In this document: positions 19,068 through 27,914 of the stretch, piece by piece
Layout: each line of letters opens with the position of its first letter
How positions within the stretch are numbered: the stretch's first letter is position 1
Assembly: GCA_023150455.1 (NCBI GenBank)
Contig: JAKLKW010000032.1
Span: 1 to 38,295 of the forward strand
Reading direction: 5' to 3'
Origin: Alphaproteobacteria bacterium
Lineage (GTDB): Bacteria > Pseudomonadota > Alphaproteobacteria > JAEULC01
DNA: 38,295 bases
Program-made: the position numbers and the translations under genes
Notes under the pieces: generated by a model
The model's database searches: none
What the model was told of the DNA's origin: nothing
Seen by the model: the letters and a program-made list of their open reading frames with translations, nothing else

Positions 19068-20330
19068 CTATGCGACCAGCGACGGGAAGCCGGCGAGATC
19101 GATCGCCGGCTGCCGACCGGCGACGATGTCGGCGACCAGGCGGCCGGCGCCGCACGACATCGTCCAGCCGAGATGCCCGTGCCCGGCATTGACGTAGAGG
19201 TTGGCGCAGCGCGTCGGCCCCATGTAGCCGACGCCGCTGGGCGTCACCGGGCGCAAGCCCGCCCAGACCAACGCCGTCTCCGGCCGGTGGCAGCGCGCGA
19301 AGCCAGGGAAGGTCTCGACCACCTTGGCGACGATGGCCGCCGCGCGGGCCGGGCTCGGGGTCGCGTCGTGGCCGGCGATCTCGGCCGAGCCCGCGGCGCG
19401 CAGCCGGTCGCCGATGCGGATCAGGCCGAACATGCGCCCGTCGTCGATGATCGCGTGGCTCGGCGCGTCGTTCCACGGCGCCGCCGGCACGGTGACCGAG
19501 ACGCCCTTGACCGGATAGATCGGCAGGTCGATGCCGAGCGGACGCAGCAGCGCGGGCGTGAAGCTGCCCATCGCCGCGACCACGTTGTCGCATTCGACCG
19601 GACCGGCCGTCGTCTCGACCGCGGCGACGCGGCCGCCGCTGAGGGCGAGGTTGCGGACGGTCGCGCCGTAGAGGAAGCGGCCGCCCCGGGCCGCGACATG
19701 GGCCGCAAGCCCTTGCACGAACTTGTGGCAGTCGCCCACCTCGTCGCGTTCGTAGTAGAGCGCGCCGCACAGCGACGCGGCCGTGTCCGCCAGCGCCGGC
19801 TCGCGCGCCACGCACTCGTCGCGCGACAGCACCGCGAAGGTCAACCCGTGCCCGGCCAGCATGGTGCTGTTGCGCCGTCCCGCCTCGAGCGCCGCGGGAT
19901 CGCGGTAGATCTTGATCACGCCCTTGGTGGCGCAGTCGTACTCGATCGCGAGCGCGCGGCGGATCTCCTGCAGCGAGGCCAGGCTGTAGAGCGCGAGGCG
20001 CAGGTTGGCGCGCGCGTTGGCGTGGAAGCGCGCCTCGGTGCAGTTGCGCAGGAACCCGACGCCCCAGCGCCACATATGCGGCAGGGCGCTCGGCCTCAGC
20101 AGCATCGGCGCGTCCTCGCGCCCGAGCCATTTGAGGATCTTGAGCGGCATGCCCGGCTGCGACCAGGGCTCCACCTCGCTCGCGTGGATCACGGCGCCGT
20201 TGCCGAAGCTGGTCTCCAGCGCCGCGCCGGGCTGGCGGTCGATCACGGTCACGTCGTGGCCCAGGCGCTGCAGGTGGAACGCGGTCGCCACGCCCACCGC
20301 CCCGGCGCCGAGCACGACGCTCCGCGGCAT
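19068..20330 (-). CDS. dadA: D-amino acid dehydrogenase-like FAD enzyme (DadA family)
   Basis: This 420-residue DAO-fold flavoprotein has the FAD-binding VVLGAGAVGVATAFHLQRLG at the N-terminus. The DadA-typical sequences TSFGNGAVIHASEVEPWSQPG and YPVKGVSVTVP follow, with the C-terminal WAGLRPVTPSGVGYMGP and NLYVNAGHGHLGWTMSCGAG. DadA oxidatively deaminates D-amino acids to 2-oxo acids, passing electrons to the respiratory chain. It starts 2 bp after the livM stop codon, so the two are translationally coupled. This strongly links uptake by the ABC system to oxidation. Other DAO-type substrates (secondary amines, betaines) cannot be excluded. Confidence 0.88.
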   Translation of the reverse strand: MPRSVVLGAGAVGVATAFHLQRLGHDVTVIDRQPGAALETSFGNGAVIHASEVEPWSQPGMPLKILKWLGREDAPMLLRPSALPHMWRWGVGFLRNCTEARFHANARANLRLALYSLASLQEIRRALAIEYDCATKGVIKIYRDPAALEAGRRNSTMLAGHGLTFAVLSRDECVAREPALADTAASLCGALYYERDEVGDCHKFVQGLAAHVAARGGRFLYGATVRNLALSGGRVAAVETTAGPVECDNVVAAMGSFTPALLRPLGIDLPIYPVKGVSVTVPAAPWNDAPSHAIIDDGRMFGLIRIGDRLRAAGSAEIAGHDATPSPARAAAIVAKVVETFPGFARCHRPETALVWAGLRPVTPSGVGYMGPTRCANLYVNAGHGHLGWTMSCGAGRLVADIVAGRQPAIDLAGFPSLVA

Positions 20331-20332
20331 GC

Positions 20333-21358
20333 TCAATCGTCCGCCGCGCTGCGCGGCGCCGGCGCGCCGGCCGGCTCCGGCTTCTCCGGCGCATGCGCGG
20401 CGAAGGGCCAGCGCGCGGGCAGCAGGCCCTGCGGCCGGAAGATCATCAGCACCATCAGCATCCCGCCGAAGGCGAGTAGCCGGTAGAGCGCGAGGTCGCG
20501 GAAGATCTCGGGCAGCGACACGATGATGGCCGCCCCCAGGATCACGCCGAACACGTTGCCCATGCCGCCCAGGATCACCATGGCGAGGATGTTGATCGAC
20601 TCGTGGAACAGGAAATTGTCGGGGAAGACCGAGCGCTGCCACGAGGCGAGCAGCCCGCCGGCGAAGCCGGCGAAGGTCGCGCCGATGGCGAAGGCCTGCA
20701 GCTTCGAGACCGTCGTGTTGACGCCCATGGCGCCGGCCGCCAGCTCGTCCTCGCGGATCGCCTGCCAGGCCCAGCCGATGCGCGAGTCGCGCAGCCTGAG
20801 CGAGGCCAGCAGCACGGCGCCGAGCGTCAGCAGGAACAGGTAGTAGTACTGGATGTTGCCCTGGATGACGTAGCCGAGGAAGGACGGCGGGTCGATCGCG
20901 ATCAGCCCGTTCGGCCCGCCGGTGATGTTGATCGGCCGGTCCAGGTTGACGAGGCAGATATAGGTGATCTCGCCGAATCCCAGCGTCACGATCGCAAGGT
21001 AGTCGCCGCGCAGCCGGAGCGTCGGCGCGCCGATCAGGATGCCCGAGACGGCCGCCACCGCGGCCACGATCAGCATCGCCGGCACGAAGGGCAGGTGCAG
21101 GCCGAAATGCGGCGAGGCGAGGAAGGCGTAGACATAGGAGCCGATGCCGAAGAAGGCGACGTAGCCGATGTCGAGCAGCCCGGCGAAGCCGACGACGACG
21201 TTCAAGCCCAGCGCCAGCAGCGCGTAGAGGCAGATGCGCGCCAGCGCGCCGACGACGTAGTCGTTCGGCGCCAGCAGCGGCGCCACGACCGCGCCGGCGG
21301 CGAGCCCGAAGGGCAGCAGGCGGCGCCAGCGCTCGCCGACCGGAAAAGAGTATGGCAT
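20333..21358 (-). CDS. livM: Branched-chain/amino-acid ABC transporter permease LivM
   Basis: The 341-residue polytopic inner-membrane permease of the LivM type (PF02653) has LNVVVGFAGLLDIGYVAFFGIGSY, the TLRLRGDYLAIVTLGFGEI loop that contacts the ATPase, and VILGGMGNVFGVILGA. It ends with RPQGLL and a proline-rich tail. The start ATG overlaps the livH stop (ATGA-type overlap). A frame extending far upstream antisense to nothing real is ignored. Confidence 0.93.
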   Translation of the reverse strand: MPYSFPVGERWRRLLPFGLAAGAVVAPLLAPNDYVVGALARICLYALLALGLNVVVGFAGLLDIGYVAFFGIGSYVYAFLASPHFGLHLPFVPAMLIVAAVAAVSGILIGAPTLRLRGDYLAIVTLGFGEITYICLVNLDRPINITGGPNGLIAIDPPSFLGYVIQGNIQYYYLFLLTLGAVLLASLRLRDSRIGWAWQAIREDELAAGAMGVNTTVSKLQAFAIGATFAGFAGGLLASWQRSVFPDNFLFHESINILAMVILGGMGNVFGVILGAAIIVSLPEIFRDLALYRLLAFGGMLMVLMIFRPQGLLPARWPFAAHAPEKPEPAGAPAPRSAADD

Positions 21359-22299
21359 CACACCTTCTTCCAGTCGGCCAGGGTCTCGCCGAAGATGCCC
21401 TCGGGCTTGAACACCAGGGTCAGGATCAGGACGGCGAAGGTGACGACGTCCTTGAAGGCGGGGTTGATGAAGGTGACGGCCAGGCTCTCGATCACGCCGA
21501 GCAGCAGGCCGCCGACCATCGCGCCCTTGATGTTGCCGATGCCGCCGAGCACGGCGGCGGTGAAGGCCTTCAAGCCCGCCGAATAGCCCATGACGAAGTC
21601 GATCTGCGTGTAGTAGAGGCCGATCAGCACGCCGGCGGCACCCCCCAGCGCCGATCCCAGGAAGAACGTCATGCCGACCACGCGGCCGACGTTGATGCCC
21701 ATCACCGCCGCCATCTCGCGGTCCTCCGAGACGGCGCGGATCGAGCGGCCGAGCGTCGTGCGCTGCACCAGGACGACCAGCGCCCACATCAGCAGCACCG
21801 AGACGACGATCATCACGATCACCAGGACCGAGATGTTGACGCCGAGGATGTCGAAGCGCCAGTCGCGCGGGAACAGGAAGTTGGTCATGTAGACCTTCAT
21901 GCGCGCGCCCTGGGTCAGCATCACGGCGTTCTGCAGGAAGATCGAGGCGCCGACCGCGCTGATCAGGGGCCCGAGGCGCGTGGCGCCGCGCGCGTAGAGC
22001 GGGCGGTAGGCGAAGCGCTCGAGCGTCATGCCGAGTCCGCCGCAGAACAGCATCGCCGGGACCAGCATCAGGGGCAGCACCCAGAGCGGGTGCAGGCCGC
22101 CGACCGACCAGTCCAGCAGCACGGCGAGCACGCCCCAGCCGATATAGGCGCCGATCATGAACACCTCGCCGTGCGCGAAGTTGATCATGAACAGCACGCC
22201 GTAGACCATCGTGTAGCCGAGCGCGACGAGGCCGTAGACCGTGCCGAGCGCGAGGCCGAAGACGAGCTGCTGCGGCAGGATGGCGAGGATGTCGCCCAT
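21358..22299 (-). CDS. livH: Branched-chain/amino-acid ABC transporter permease LivH
   Basis: The 313-residue polytopic permease is typical of LivH. It begins with GLALGTVYGLVALGYTMVYG and INFAHGEVFMIGAY, carries SEDREMAAVMGINVGRVV (coupling helix to the ATPase) and AAVLGGIGNIKGAMVGGLLLG, and ends near VLVFKPEGIFGE. It pairs with LivM as the transmembrane pore. The gene follows livF by 18 bp and overlaps livM. Confidence 0.93.
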   Translation of the reverse strand: MGDILAILPQQLVFGLALGTVYGLVALGYTMVYGVLFMINFAHGEVFMIGAYIGWGVLAVLLDWSVGGLHPLWVLPLMLVPAMLFCGGLGMTLERFAYRPLYARGATRLGPLISAVGASIFLQNAVMLTQGARMKVYMTNFLFPRDWRFDILGVNISVLVIVMIVVSVLLMWALVVLVQRTTLGRSIRAVSEDREMAAVMGINVGRVVGMTFFLGSALGGAAGVLIGLYYTQIDFVMGYSAGLKAFTAAVLGGIGNIKGAMVGGLLLGVIESLAVTFINPAFKDVVTFAVLILTLVFKPEGIFGETLADWKKV

Positions 22300-22317
22300 C
22301 TTCCCTGCTCCCCGCCC

Positions 22318-23023
<706 letters not shown>

Positions 23024-23031
<8 letters not shown>

Positions 23032-23800
23032 GGGCCGCGCGCCGTCCCAGGTAGGCCTCGACGACGTGCGGGTCGCGGCGGACGGTGGCGAAGTCGCCCT
23101 CGGCGATCTTGACGCCGTGGTCGAGCGCGACGACGCGGTCCGAGATGCCGCGCACCACGGTCATGTCGTGCTCGATCAGGAGGACGGTCACGCCGCGGTC
23201 GCGGATGCGAAGGATGTCGGCCATCAGCTCGCGCGATTCGGTCGGGTTCATGCCGGCGGCCGGCTCGTCCAGCAGCAGCAGGCGCGGCCGCGTCGCGAGC
23301 GCGCGCGCGATCTCGAGCCGGCGCCGGTTGGCGTAGGACAGCGACTGCGCCAGCCGGTCGGCGCGCGGCAGCAGCCGCTCGCCGAAGAGCGCGAGCATCT
23401 CCTTCGATTCCTCGATGACGCGCGACTTCTCGGCCCGGGCGCCGGGCAGGCCGAGCGTGACGCCGACGAGCCCCGCGCGCGAGCGGCAGTGATGCCCGAC
23501 CAGCACGTTCTCCAGCACCGTCATCTGGTTGAACAGGCGCTGGTTCTGGAAGGTGCGTGCGACGCCGAGCGCGGTGATCGCGTGCGGCTTCAGGCCCAGG
23601 ATGTCCCGGCCGGCGAAGGCGACGCGCCCCGCGCTGGCCGGGAACATCCCGGTGATCAGGTTGAAGATGGTCGTCTTGCCCGAGCCGTTGGGCCCGATCA
23701 GGCTGACGATCTCGCCTTCCTCGAGACGGAAGTCGAAGCCCTGGACGGCCTCCAGCCCGCCGAAACTCTTCTTCAGGCCGGAGGCCTCCAGCAGCGCCAT
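23024..23800 (-). CDS. livG: ABC transporter ATPase LivG
   Basis: The 258-residue ABC ATPase has Walker A GPNGSGKTT, FNLITGMFPASAGRV, the LivG-typical VARTFQNQRLFNQMTVLENV and the degenerate signature LSYANRRRLEIARAL. Walker B is LLLLDEPAAGMNPTE and the H-loop is LIEHDMTVV. Start ATG 23800 is 10 bp after the binding-protein stop; a longer upstream frame overlaps that gene and is not homologous. Confidence 0.93.
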
Positions 23801-23810
23801 CGGCAGGGCC

Positions 23811-24971
23811 TTACTTCGTGACCGTCTTGACCAGCTCGAAGCCCTTGCCCTTGACCTGGTAGACGGCGAGCGACGGCGTCGCGACGTCGCCCTTGGCATC
23901 GAAGGCGATCGGCAGGCCGAGGATGCCCTTGAAGTCCTTCGTCGCGCGCACCGCGTCGCGCACCGCGGCGCGGTCGGCCTTGCCGGCGGTCCTGATCGCC
24001 GTCAGCAGGATGTTGGTGGCCTCGTAGGAGAGCGGGCCATAGGAGCTGAGCGCCCCGTGCTTGGCCTCGAACGCCTTCACGAAGCTCGCGGCCGCCGGTA
24101 TCTTCTTGATGTCGGGCACGAAGAAGGTGACGTAGTTCCCCTCCGCACCGCCGGCCGAGGCCTGGATGTAGTCGACCGGCTCGAACTGGCCGTCCGGCCC
24201 GATCATCTTGACCTTGCTCAAGCCCACATCCGGCAGCTGCTTGGCCATCAGCGCGGCGTCCGGCGCCCACAGGCTGGCGTAGATCGCGTTGATGTCCTTC
24301 GGCACCGTGCCGAGCACGGCGCGGAAGTCCTTGTCGCCGGAGCGCAGCACGAAGCGCACCGGCGTGGCGCCCATGGCCTTCGCCTGCTTCTCGGCCTCGT
24401 CGGCGGCGCCGCGCGGGCCGGCCGTGCCGTCGTCGAAGATGGCAATCTTCTTCGCCTTGAGCTCGTTGACGGCGAAGATGATGCCGGCCGGTCCCTGGAA
24501 GTCGTCGCGCGCGCACAGGCGGCTGACGGTCTTCAGGCCCCGGTCGGTGACCTTCGGGTTGCTGCAGCCGGGCGTGATCATCGTCAGGTTGACGCGATCG
24601 AGCACCTCGGAGACCGGGATGCAGGTCGAGCTGGTGATGCCCCAGACCGTCCCGAGGATCGCGGCGTCGGCCGCGACCTTCTCGCCCGCGGCGACGCCGA
24701 CCTGCGGATTGCCCTGGTCGTCGGCCCGCACCAGCTCGATCTTCTTGCCGAGGACGCCGCCCTTCGCGTTCCACTCGTCGACCGCAATCTGGGCGGCATT
24801 GGCGACCTCCTGGCCCTGCTTGGCCAGCGGGCCGGTCAGCGGCGCGCCGACGGCGATCTTGATCGTCTGCTGCGCGCGCGCGTCGGAAACACCTGCGGGG
24901 ACTAACCCGAGGGCGAGAAATGCGGCGGCCGCGCCGAGGGCGGTGCGCCGGTACAGGCTCGACATGGTCAT
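23811..24971 (-). CDS. ABC transporter substrate-binding protein (LivJ/LivK-type)
   Basis: The 386-residue periplasmic binding protein of the type 1 leucine/amide family has a signal peptide (residues about 1-34, cleavage near ARA-QQ). The family start IKIAVGAPLTGPLAKQGQEV and AQIAVDEWNAKGGVLGKKIE follow, then IPVSEVLDRVNLTMITPGCSNPKV in the ligand cleft. It delivers an amino acid, amide or related compound to LivHMGF. Ligand type cannot be read reliably, but coupling to a DadA-like dehydrogenase favours an amino acid. It is first in the long minus-strand unit. Confidence 0.92.
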   Translation of the reverse strand: MTMSSLYRRTALGAAAAFLALGLVPAGVSDARAQQTIKIAVGAPLTGPLAKQGQEVANAAQIAVDEWNAKGGVLGKKIELVRADDQGNPQVGVAAGEKVAADAAILGTVWGITSSTCIPVSEVLDRVNLTMITPGCSNPKVTDRGLKTVSRLCARDDFQGPAGIIFAVNELKAKKIAIFDDGTAGPRGAADEAEKQAKAMGATPVRFVLRSGDKDFRAVLGTVPKDINAIYASLWAPDAALMAKQLPDVGLSKVKMIGPDGQFEPVDYIQASAGGAEGNYVTFFVPDIKKIPAAASFVKAFEAKHGALSSYGPLSYEATNILLTAIRTAGKADRAAVRDAVRATKDFKGILGLPIAFDAKGDVATPSLAVYQVKGKGFELVKTVTK

Positions 24972-25323
24972 GACGTGCTCCCATCCATCGTGTCTGCGCT
25001 TGCAGGCACGGGGAGCAATTCAGCGCGAACGGCCCCCCGCCTGCGAACGGGCCGGAAAGCCCGTCCGAGGGAGGCCGCCGGAGGCTCGGCGATCCGCTGG
25101 CGCGCGGCTGCGAGGGCGTGCCGCATCATGGCACGCGCCGTCGTCCGATTCGGATGGATGAACTTCCCCGCGCCAGCATATCCCCGACCCACCGTCGCTT
25201 GGTTGTTGCCGCCCCCTCGGACGCGACTATTCGACGAAGGCGACGCTGCGTCAAGTCGGCGCGCCGGCGACGCGGCGCCGCGCCGCGATGTCCGCGTTTA
25301 CAGCGAGGCGCGCATGGCCGCGG
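24972..25323. other. Upstream region of the liv operon
   Basis: A 352 bp gap lies between the binding-protein start and the first XRE gene (also minus). It contains the candidate promoter at 25226-25254 and a leader of about 250 nt. Short frames here are arginine-rich shadows without ribosome binding sites. No riboswitch or attenuator is recognised. Confidence 0.45.
25226..25254 (-). promoter_or_regulatory. Candidate promoter of the liv operon
   Basis: On the minus strand, TTGACG (25254-25249) and AATAGT (25231-25226) are separated by 17 bp (5/6 and 4/6 matches to consensus). The predicted start is near 25219, about 250 nt before the binding-protein ATG. Confidence 0.45.
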
Positions 25324-25749
25324 CTAGCGGCCCTTGACCGTCGACGGGATCGACCGGATGAAAGTCAGCAGGCGCTTGCGCGCGCGCTGGTCGGGAATGG
25401 CGTAGTAGACCTCGACCAGCTCCTGCGTCTCGCGCGACGCCATCACGTCGGGCGCGATCTCCATGCCCGCCCCCGCTTCCGGCGCCGTGGACACGGCGCT
25501 CGGGACCGGCGGCTGCGGCGGCATGTCGTCGAAGAAGAAGGAAACCGGCACGTCGAGCGCGCGGCTCAGTTCCAGCATGCGGCTGGCGCCGATGCGGTTC
25601 GTGCCGCGCTCGTTCTTCTGGATCTGCTGGAAGCTGACGCCGACGGCGGCCGCAAGGTTCTTCTGGCTCATGCCGAGCTGAACCCGGCGCTCGCGTACGC
25701 GCTTGCCGACATGGACGTCGACGCCATCGCCGGCTGGTCTGCGACTCAT
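25324..25749 (-). CDS. XRE-family transcriptional regulator (copy 1)
   Basis: The 141-residue protein has an N-terminal helix-turn-helix (about residues 15-68: GKRVRERRVQLGMSQKNLAAAVGVSFQQIQKNERG). A short Pro-rich linker and a C-terminal helical part (RETQELVEVYYAIPDQRARKRLLTFIRSI) follow. The layout matches alphaproteobacterial SinR-like XRE regulators. The neighbouring gene encodes a second protein of the same architecture. ATG 25749 has GGAG at 9 nt. A promoter with a palindrome over its -10 box lies just upstream and suggests autoregulation. Target genes are unknown; the biosynthetic operon upstream is a candidate. Confidence 0.88.
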   Translation of the reverse strand: MSRRPAGDGVDVHVGKRVRERRVQLGMSQKNLAAAVGVSFQQIQKNERGTNRIGASRMLELSRALDVPVSFFFDDMPPQPPVPSAVSTAPEAGAGMEIAPDVMASRETQELVEVYYAIPDQRARKRLLTFIRSIPSTVKGR

Positions 25750-25795
25750 TCGTTGGACTCCACGATATGAAATAGAGAACCGACTCGCTCTGAAA

Positions 25796-25824
25796 CCTAT
25801 AGGTGCTGGCCGTGCAAATAGCAA
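25796..25824 (-). promoter_or_regulatory. Promoter with palindromic operator for XRE copy 1
   Basis: On the minus strand, TTGCTA (25824-25819) and TATAGG (25801-25796) are 17 bp apart, and the start would lie near 25789 with a 40 nt leader. The perfect palindrome ACCTATAGGT (25795-25804) covers the -10, as expected for an autorepressor site. Confidence 0.5.
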
Positions 25825-25844
25825 CGGCCAGTCGTCACCGGGGA

Positions 25845-25860
25845 ATAGCCGAAAGGCTAT
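25845..25860. terminator. Small hairpin ATAGCC-GAAA-GGCTAT
   Basis: A perfect 6 bp stem (25845-25850 with 25855-25860) with a GAAA tetraloop lies about 50 nt downstream of the XRE copy 2 stop on the minus strand. It may mark the end of the biosynthetic operon; there is no clear T-tract. Confidence 0.3.
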
Positions 25861-25908
25861 GACGAAAGCGTCGACTGATATGTCAGATTACGATTATCGG
25901 CCCCGAGC

Positions 25909-26352
25909 TCAGTGCAAACGATAATTGGCTGCAATCTCCCGCAGCAGGCGCATCACGTCGCGGCGCACCGTCTCCTCGACGATGTTCTCGAACGCCTGGA
26001 CCAGCGACTCGGTCTCGCGCATGCGCAAGGCGTCGCTGTCCGCGCCCGGCCGGACGGCCGCCGTCGGCCGGCCGATCGCGACCGGCGCGTCCTGGAAGAA
26101 ATACGTCACCGGCCGATCCAAGGCGCGCGCAATGCAGATCAGCTCGCGCGCCGCCAGCCGCACCGCGCCCTGCTCGAACTTCACGACGCGCGACGCCGTC
26201 ATGCCGATGCGCCGGGCGAGATCCGGCACGCTCATGGCGGCGTGCTCGCGCGCGTCGCGGATGCGCCGGCCGATATGCGCGTGAACGGCCCGGTCGTGCG
26301 CATCGCGGGTGGCCGCCTTGCCTCGTTCGGACGTCTTCAGGGTGATCGTCAT
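25909..26352 (-). CDS. XRE-family transcriptional regulator (copy 2), last gene of the biosynthetic operon
   Basis: The 147-residue paralogue of copy 1 has a helix-turn-helix about residues 25-82 (IGRRIRDAREHAAMSVPDLARRIGMTASRVVKFEQG). A linker and a C-terminal helical segment with RETESLVQAFENIVEETVRR follow. The ATG lies 1 base after the stop of the PLP enzyme gene (TGA-A-ATG), so it is translationally coupled to, and expressed with, the operon. This suggests feedback control of the pathway. ATG 26352 is preferred; an upstream frame inside the PLP gene is a shadow. Confidence 0.87.
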   Translation of the reverse strand: MTITLKTSERGKAATRDAHDRAVHAHIGRRIRDAREHAAMSVPDLARRIGMTASRVVKFEQGAVRLAARELICIARALDRPVTYFFQDAPVAIGRPTAAVRPGADSDALRMRETESLVQAFENIVEETVRRDVMRLLREIAANYRLH

Positions 26353-26353
26353 T

Positions 26354-27886
26354 TCAAGCTGCCCTATTTTCCGTTGGTTCCCGTTCCTGCATCCGCGCCT
26401 GGCCCGCGCCGCCGCCCGCAAGGGCGACGCCGCGATCGGGGCCGGCCGCGGCGACGCGCCTCAGCGCCGCCAGGGCCGGTGCCATGCGCTCGGCCAGGGC
26501 GACGCGCAGCACGCGCCGCCCTTCGGACCAGTCGGCCGATTCCCGCAGCCCCTGCCGGGTGGAAGACGCGGGCCGCCCGGCCCGACGGCGGCTGTCCCGG
26601 ACCAGCCGTTCGATCCAGCGCCGCTCGCGCGCGGCGGATGTCGCGTAGGTCGACGAAGCGGCGAGGTCGCCGAAGGCCAGGCGCACGAGGCAGCGGTCGA
26701 TGCCGCCGGAATGGCAGGGCGACACCGCGACCTTCGCTTCGCTGAGCAGATAGCGCGTGATGTCGACGCTGGTGCGGATCGGCTCGCCCGCGGCGGTCTT
26801 CAAGCCGCGGAAGTCGTCCATCGACACCAGCATGCAATGCCCGGCGCGCGGCACGCGCTCGATGCGCATCGCGGGGGCCGGTCCCGGCCCGCTCCAGCGC
26901 TGGGCGATCAGCGCGTTGGCCTGCGCGATCAGCGCCACCAGCAGGCGCTTGCGCCGTCCGGCCTCGGCGGCGTTCTCCTCGAGATAGCCCAGCGGCGCCG
27001 CGAGCGCGGCGGTCGCCATCGACTTGGCCACCTGCGGCACGGAAAGCCCGGTCGCGGTGGCGTAGAAGTTCATGGCCTCGATCGTCTCCGCCGGGCCGCA
27101 GGCCCAGCCGATCCGCATGTTGGCCAGCCCGAACGCCTTGGACGCGCTCATCGCCGACACGACCCGCTTCTCCATCCCCGCCACGCTCGCGAGCGCCGGG
27201 CGGAAGAAGTCGAGGTCGTGCTCGGTGCAGGCGAAGGTCATGTCGGCGAACACCCGGAGGTCGTGGGCCTCGACGGCGTCCGCCAGGGCGGCGAGCTCTT
27301 CCGCCCCGTAGAGCTCGCCGGTGAAGCCGGGCTGCACCAGGATCAGTCCGCGCGCCGTGGCGCCGGGCGCCGCGAAATGGCGCCCGATGTCCCCGGCGCG
27401 CAGCTTGTAGCCGTGCCGCGGGTCGGTTTCGAGCGCCACCAGCCGCACATGGCACGCCTCCGCGAGGCTGGCGAAGCCGTGATAGAAGGCGCGGTTGACG
27501 AGATAGGCGTCGCCCGGCCGCCCGGCCGCGAAGAAGAACCCGGCCAGCAGCCGCGTCAGCCCGCTGTCGATGCAGATCGTGCGCGCGGTTTCCCGCGGGA
27601 TGCCGAAGCGCCCGAACGTCCGCGCGATGGCCGCGTCGAAGCGCGCGTCGCGCGCGTGCGACGCATAGGTCTCGATCGACCGCCCGGTGTCGAGCAGCGC
27701 CCGCACGCCGGCCGCAACCGCGGAAGGATGCGGCCGGCGCACGCCGTTGCCCTGCGCCAGGCTGATGACCCCGGCGTCGCCGATGCCGGGGTGGATCTTG
27801 CGGCCGTCCCGGTCGACGCCGGACAGCACCTGCTTCACCGCGATGTAGCGTCGCGTGGCCTCGTTGCAGTGCCGCAGCGCCGGCAT
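26354..27886 (-). CDS. Fold-type I PLP-dependent enzyme (aminotransferase class I/II-like) with C-terminal extension
   Basis: The 510-residue PLP enzyme has the aspartate-aminotransferase fold: SLAQGNGVRRPHPSAV near the N-terminus, D215 (RVFADMTFACTEHD) to contact the pyridine nitrogen, Schiff-base K250 (SAMSASKAFGLANMRIGW) and R258. A late Arg in CLVRLAFGDL could bind substrate carboxylate. The usual NPxNPTG is replaced by QPGFTGELYG, which alters the Asn that normally meets the PLP phenol. The last 90 or so residues are Arg/Ala-rich and exceed the family's usual 390-430 residue length. It could be a transaminase, lyase or cyclase. GGAGGAG precedes ATG 27886; the gene lies 28 bp after the HDO gene. 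Confidence 0.85.
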   Translation of the reverse strand: MPALRHCNEATRRYIAVKQVLSGVDRDGRKIHPGIGDAGVISLAQGNGVRRPHPSAVAAGVRALLDTGRSIETYASHARDARFDAAIARTFGRFGIPRETARTICIDSGLTRLLAGFFFAAGRPGDAYLVNRAFYHGFASLAEACHVRLVALETDPRHGYKLRAGDIGRHFAAPGATARGLILVQPGFTGELYGAEELAALADAVEAHDLRVFADMTFACTEHDLDFFRPALASVAGMEKRVVSAMSASKAFGLANMRIGWACGPAETIEAMNFYATATGLSVPQVAKSMATAALAAPLGYLEENAAEAGRRKRLLVALIAQANALIAQRWSGPGPAPAMRIERVPRAGHCMLVSMDDFRGLKTAAGEPIRTSVDITRYLLSEAKVAVSPCHSGGIDRCLVRLAFGDLAASSTYATSAARERRWIERLVRDSRRRAGRPASSTRQGLRESADWSEGRRVLRVALAERMAPALAALRRVAAAGPDRGVALAGGGAGQARMQEREPTENRAA

Positions 27887-27914
27887 CTCCCTGCTCCTCC
27901 CCTCCGCCGTCCCT

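Noticed and set aside
24968..25192. Short minus-strand frame upstream of the binding-protein gene
   Set aside because: It has no ribosome binding site, an Arg/Ala-rich composition and overlaps the probable leader of the liv transcript.
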